From assembly GCA_030248135.1 (NCBI GenBank), contig JASANC010000197.1, positions 1 through 64,000 on the forward strand: 64,000 bases of DNA, written 5' to 3'. The notes beneath the pieces are model-generated. The model had not been told where the DNA came from and ran no database searches. It worked only from the letters and a program-made list of their open reading frames with translations. Origin of the DNA: Theristus sp. LFF4_11. Taxonomy: Eukaryota > Nematoda > Chromadorea > Monhysterida > Xyalidae. Below, piece by piece: positions 59,570-64,000 of this stretch. The translations under genes and the position numbers were made by a program. The stretch's first letter is position 1. Each line of letters starts with the position of its first letter.

Positions 59570-62500
59570 ATGCCTGCACGTCAGGGCACGATACACATCG
59601 GCGCGATCGGGCAGTTGTCGTTGACGAGCACTGGCCTGCCTGAGCTGCCGAAGGCAATCAACAAAGCGCGCAGGCTTGTCTCGCGTGACAGCATCGAAGA
59701 ACGCTCTGGAAGCAAGGTTCCTTGCATTCGCAACCAACTCATTTTTTCTGTGTGCACCCTTTTCTACATTTGAGAATTACTTAGTTACTCAACATTTTCC
59801 AACAATTTGATTAAGCTACCGTTGGCAACTCAGCTAATGTTCCACAATCCACTTCCTTGTTGCGGAAACTGTTTACTTGAGTTTTTTCACGCCATATTCA
59901 CCACTGGGTGGCATTTCAAACAACCAAACGCGATCGATTTTTTTCGAATCAGTCTTGTGTTTGCAGCTTCAAGAGATCTGCGACTGCCTGATATTGGACA
60001 ACGTGAAGCTAACTGAGATCATGCGGTTGTTCTTGAAAGAGATGGAGAAAGGCCTCTGCAAGGACACAGGTGCGCGTGTCGTTTGAACCGAAACTGGGCA
60101 GTGGTTTGGTTGTGCGGCTGCATCGAGCTGAATGTGCGACCAACAAAAAACTCAATTCAAACGCTGCGGATCAGCTGACTGTCTATTGATTACAGTCGAA
60201 CTCTAAATTATAGAGAATCAGCTGATTGGTTGGTGGCCACGTGCATGTATGCTTTCTGTGCAAATCAAACTCCGCCCCACAGCAATGCCTGCACAGAAAG
60301 CATGCGTCACGTGATCACCAACAAATCAGCTGATTCCCTGTAGTTTAGAGCTGGACTGTACAGACTGCTTGAACTAGTTGGTTTCAGTAGCGGCTTGCAG
60401 CAGCACTAACGAGTGGCTGTGCACGATTTGCAGCGTCGACAGCGGCCGTGCGCATGCTGCCGTCGTACGTGCGTGCGGTGCCGGACGGCAGTGAGCACGG
60501 CGACTACTTGGCGTTGGATCTCGGCGGCACCAACTTTCGAGTGCTCTCAATCAGTCTCAAGGGACGCGAGCAGGCTGCGATCGCTCAGAAAACGTTTCGT
60601 GTTCCACAGGCGGTCATGGTCGGCACCGGGGAACAGGTCGCTGCTGCTGTGTCCATTTGGCTGTTGCGGTTGTCACCTGGCAGACGCATGCCGCGCTGCC
60701 CCTGGATCGTCAGGGCGACGGACACCAGGAAGAACTGCCAAAAACACTGTACTCGCACCACACACAAAGCTAGAACTTCTAAAAGCAGCAAACCAAGCCA
60801 ACTCAAAAACGACGTTGAAGCGTCTCAATTGTGCAATCAACAGAAAAAAACATATTGATGTTTCTACTGAGTTGTTTTGCATAGGGAATGACAGGGGCAT
60901 CTGAATGCGTGCGTTTTGTCGATCCCCGAAGACTCGGCTCACTGTTGCAGCTGTTCGACCACCTCGCCGCGTGCGTGTCCGAGTTCGCGCGTGAGCACGA
61001 GCTGGAGATGAACGAACGGCCTCTGCCGCTTGGATTCACGTTTTCATTTCCGTGCACGCAAAGCAGCCTGGCGCAGGCACGCTTGATCACCTGGACCAAG
61101 GGATTCACTGCCACCGGCGTTGAGGGACGAGACGTGGCACAGTTGCTCAGGGAGGCAATTGACCGCAGAAACGTTAGCAACTTGCACACTCAACTTCGTG
61201 GAAATTTACAACAATGATTTGCTGATTCATTGTCTCCATGCATTCTGAAATCTGAAACCAGTTTGTTCGGTTTGCTAACATGTGTATCTGATCAGTTGAT
61301 CGATGGATTTCACCTGTCGTTTCTCAGGATATCAAAGTTGACGTTGTGGCTGTGGTGAACGACACGGTTGGCACGCTCATGTCTGCTGCACAAGAAGAGA
61401 GAACTTGCAATGTGGGCGTTATCGTTGGTGCGTGCTGTGCTGTGTGCTCAGTTCTGTTGTGCCAGCAGCCAATCTGTGCCCTGTGCCTGTTGCAATTTCA
61501 ATGTTGAAATCATGAAATCAGTTGTGCTCACATGTTTTGTCACTTATATTACAATATTGGCTTCGACACCGGTTCCAGAAACCTGACGGCACCACCAAAC
61601 ACCGATGGTTTAGTATTCCGGTGTACAACGGCTGAGGGTTTGTGGACTACTGCCGTTGCCACGCTCTGTGCTTGCAGCCCCGCAGACCATAATAATGTTC
61701 TGCGACCTTTCAACAACACGTGGAATCATGGTTGGAGCTGGACGTTTCCAAGCACTTGTATTCCTATGTGCGTTCAGGCACCGGCACGAACGCGTGCTAC
61801 ATGGAGCAGCTGAGTCGTGCGGACAAACTGGCGAGTGAAATTGATGCGACCGCCGCAGACGTGCAGGAGATGATCATCAACACGGAGTGGGGAGCGTTCG
61901 GCGACGACGGCGCATTGGACGCAATACGCACGACGTACGACATTCTCGTTGACAAGAACTCGCTGAATCCGAACAAACAAAGGTGCCTTATGGTTGCTTG
62001 TCACGCAGTAACTGCATGGCATCGACTCGATGCAATGCCGCAAACTTCGACCGCTGCTTTTTAGGTCTCTACTCAGGCCCGATTTAGTGTTTAGTCCACA
62101 ATCGCAATGTTTTCTAAATGTGCTGACCTGACAACCTGTATACAGCGATTGTCAGCTCGTCGAAGAACGTGTCATATTCGACGGACGCGACAGTGCAGAA
62201 CGTCTGTTCCAGCAAAACAGCTTCCCGACAAAATACGTCTCTGAGATTGAAGCGTGCGTTCGGACAGCTTTCACTTTTCTTGAACGTTTTTTGTTGCATG
62301 ATGGTACATGTACAGTGTACATCTCTTCTTTTCAAAAAGAGAACAACTAAATGCACCCAAAAGGTGCTCCCGAATGACATACACGTAGAAACAAGTGCTA
62401 ATGTTCATCATAATTATTTTATTCCCATTTCGCAAACCACAGGAACTCCAATAAAACTGTAAGAATGTACGATGATGATTGTATGATTCGGAGACCTAAT

Positions 62501-63881
62501 GATGCAGATCTAGATCAAGATTTTCGTGCAGATGCAGATGTTTTTTGGAAACATTTTTTTACACTGCATCGATAATATCTGCACAAACATTAGCATCTAT
62601 ACCTTTTTTCCTGTGTGTACTTTTCATAATCTCTGTTTCCACATTGCATTCACATTTTCAGGGACGTGGCCGACGCAGACCGTAATTTCGAGGGTACCAT
62701 GGAGATTCTGGCAGACTTGGGCATTGAGGAAGTGTCAATGGCCGACTGCGCCAGTATCGCCTACGTGTGCTCGTTGGTTGGTGCACTGTCTTCGTGATGT
62801 CTGTTGACAATGCTCAAATGGAAACGTTTCAATTCAAAGCAGTTTGTTTTTAATTTTCCTGTTTTTCCAGATCAGTGCACGTGCAGCGTACCTCTGTGCG
62901 GCCTGTCTGGCGACACAACTGAACCGAATCGGTAAGCCCGAAGTGACCATCGGCATCGATGGCTCCGTTGCCAAGTATCACCCGTCATTCATGCAACTGC
63001 TCGAGTTGAAACTCGAAGAGCTCACCGATCCGAGTATTGAGGTGCGGTGCGTTTGTGACACGTTTCCGAAAAACTGGCTCGAATTTTATTCGTATTGCGC
63101 AAGTTCAGGGTGATCCAACATAACTACAGTATGGCCGAATAAAGGAGGCAGTTCATCAAGGCGGGATCCGTCGCAGACTCTTTTTCAGTTGTCTTTTTCA
63201 AAAATGCAAACTAATTCCCAATCATGTGTGCAACGGGAAAAAAATGAACAGAAGAATAGCGCTGATGACCCGTTAGTTAAAAAAAACGCGTCAAACTTAG
63301 CACACAATTTGATTTCTGAGCGTCTTTTTTCTAACATTCAAAATTCGCGAGCTCCTTGAACCCTGAAAAAAGCTGCCATGTTTAATCGGCCATACCGTAC
63401 ACGCTATTCTTATCGTAATTGTTATCTTATCGTAACTTATCTTACATAAGAATAGGCTTTAGCTCGCTAATTGATTGTTTCGACACCGTGGCGGATTATT
63501 TCTTTCAAGTCATCGATGGTCGCCGGCTTCGAAGCCTACACTGTTTCAAAAGTGCCCCTGGAACCCAAAAGAGTGAAGTCCGGATTTGTGGCTGGCCCCT
63601 CCATTGCACCCCGTCTGCCAATTCAGCGGCCGTCGAGCGTCCACCACTCGGAATCATAAATTAAAAATTGTGTTTTCCGAAGTCGTGTGTTTGCTGAATC
63701 TTCTCAGTTCAACGTTGTTCTCTGCGAGGACGGCAGCGGCAAAGGTGCAGCGCTGATCGCAGCAGTCGCCCACCGAATCGACGCACAAAAGCACGCCGTC
63801 CAGCCGGGTCAACCGACGCCCACAGTGCGATCGGTGCCGCGGTTCAAGCGCCAGTGGCATGTTGATCTACCGCGCGACTAG
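59570..63881 (+). CDS. HK: Hexokinase (segment FEKMISG not found)
   Basis: Ten exons: 59570-59716, 59967-60069, 60434-60636, 60951-61172, 61328-61427, 61778-61982, 62146-62253, 62662-62776, 62871-63041 and 63708-63881, giving 515 residues with phases in agreement. It phosphorylates glucose with ATP, the first step of glycolysis. Motifs: phosphate-1 loop [13 protein letters not shown], sugar-binding [10 protein letters not shown] and [14 protein letters not shown] with the catalytic Asp, [22 protein letters not shown] with sugar-binding Glu, PTKYVSEIE, and the adenosine-site [12 protein letters not shown] and [10 protein letters not shown]. The chain runs from LNPNKQ directly to the segment before IFDGRDS, so about 20-25 residues with the usual FEKMISGMYLGE block are missing. 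It is a single-unit (about 50 kDa) enzyme. An AATAAA at 63993-63998 is 112 bp past the stop. Confidence 0.9.
60193..60358. mobile_element. Palindromic MITE, copy 3 (best preserved), hexokinase intron 2
   Basis: 166 bp with TA on both sides (60191-60192 and 60359-60360). Ends CAGTCGAACTCTAAA and TTTAGAGCTGGACTG. The arms are almost perfectly complementary: GAATCAGCTGATTGGTTGGT faces CCAACAAATCAGCTGATTC, and ATGCTTTCTGTGCA faces TGCACAGAAAGCAT. A transcript would form one long hairpin. Confidence 0.9.
63127..63397. mobile_element. TA-flanked MITE (CRGTATGGCCGA ends), copy 2, hexokinase intron 9
   Basis: Same ends as the copy at 44398-44663, with TA at 63125-63126 and 63398-63399. 271 bp. The five bases before both copies (AACTA) are also the same. 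Confidence 0.88.
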
Positions 63882-63992
63882 ATCTGACATTTGGTGAACG
63901 CGATGAAACGATACTCTCAAAGAACCATCAAAATTTATTTGTTCTCTTAAGTGTGCACGACAATTAATTACGGTTTCAGTTTCGTTTGACGG

Positions 63993-63998
63993 AATAAA
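63993..63998 (+). promoter_or_regulatory. Candidate polyadenylation signal of hexokinase
   Basis: AATAAA, 112 bp after the hexokinase stop codon and the only canonical signal between the stop and the window end. Confidence 0.55.
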
Positions 63999-64000
63999 CA

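Noticed and set aside
1..64000. CRISPR array, operon, prophage or other prokaryotic system
   Set aside because: All genes have spliceosomal introns, and none of the repeats has the regular repeat-spacer pattern of CRISPR.

Overview
This is a 64 kb piece of an animal nuclear genome, almost certainly an invertebrate. Every real gene is split by spliceosomal introns, the products are typical animal proteins (eIF4E, cyclin E, type II glutamine synthetase, CAMTA, hexokinase), and there is no operon structure or Shine-Dalgarno site. I cannot name the species from the sequence alone. The 5' splice sites are relaxed: GTACAT, GTTCGT, GTTGGT and GTGCGT are all used beside GTAAGT-like sites.

Gene layout, left to right: a small four-exon Kelch-repeat protein (minus, 452-2073); translation initiation factor eIF4E (plus, seven exons, 11163-17155); cyclin E (minus, nine exons, 19358-24734); glutamine synthetase (plus, eight exons, 32873-34968); a CAMTA-type calmodulin-binding transcription activator (plus, over 20 exons, 42965-57669, first coding exon not found); and hexokinase (plus, ten exons, 59570-63881). 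I rebuilt each exon chain by hand so that reading phase is kept across junctions. The genes look functionally unrelated. eIF4E and cyclin E are convergent, and the rest are separate transcription units.

The striking part is the repeat content. Two islands (about 2.4-12.7 kb and 35.8-42.7 kb) and several introns are built of short DNA transposons nested inside each other. For many I could read both ends and an 8-bp target-site duplication (TSD), usually perfect, which together with 5'-YARNG-like termini points to the hAT superfamily. At least eight terminal-sequence families occur. One element in an eIF4E intron (15489-16957) still carries a broken hAT transposase with the conserved C-terminal dimerisation region. 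Several families have arms made of long G or C runs.

Other repeats include three TA-flanked MITE families, a tRNA-derived SINE (three copies), a satellite-like array of about 367-bp units that are themselves inverted repeats, a foldback element, and telomere-like TTAGGN tracts in inverted orientation around the left island. The 8-kb stretch between cyclin E and glutamine synthetase, and most long introns, hold no gene I can support.

For follow-up, the strongest leads are the nested transposon stratigraphy, the composite element with two right ends around a captured satellite array, the transposase-bearing hAT element, and a hexokinase model that lacks the conserved FEKMISG segment.
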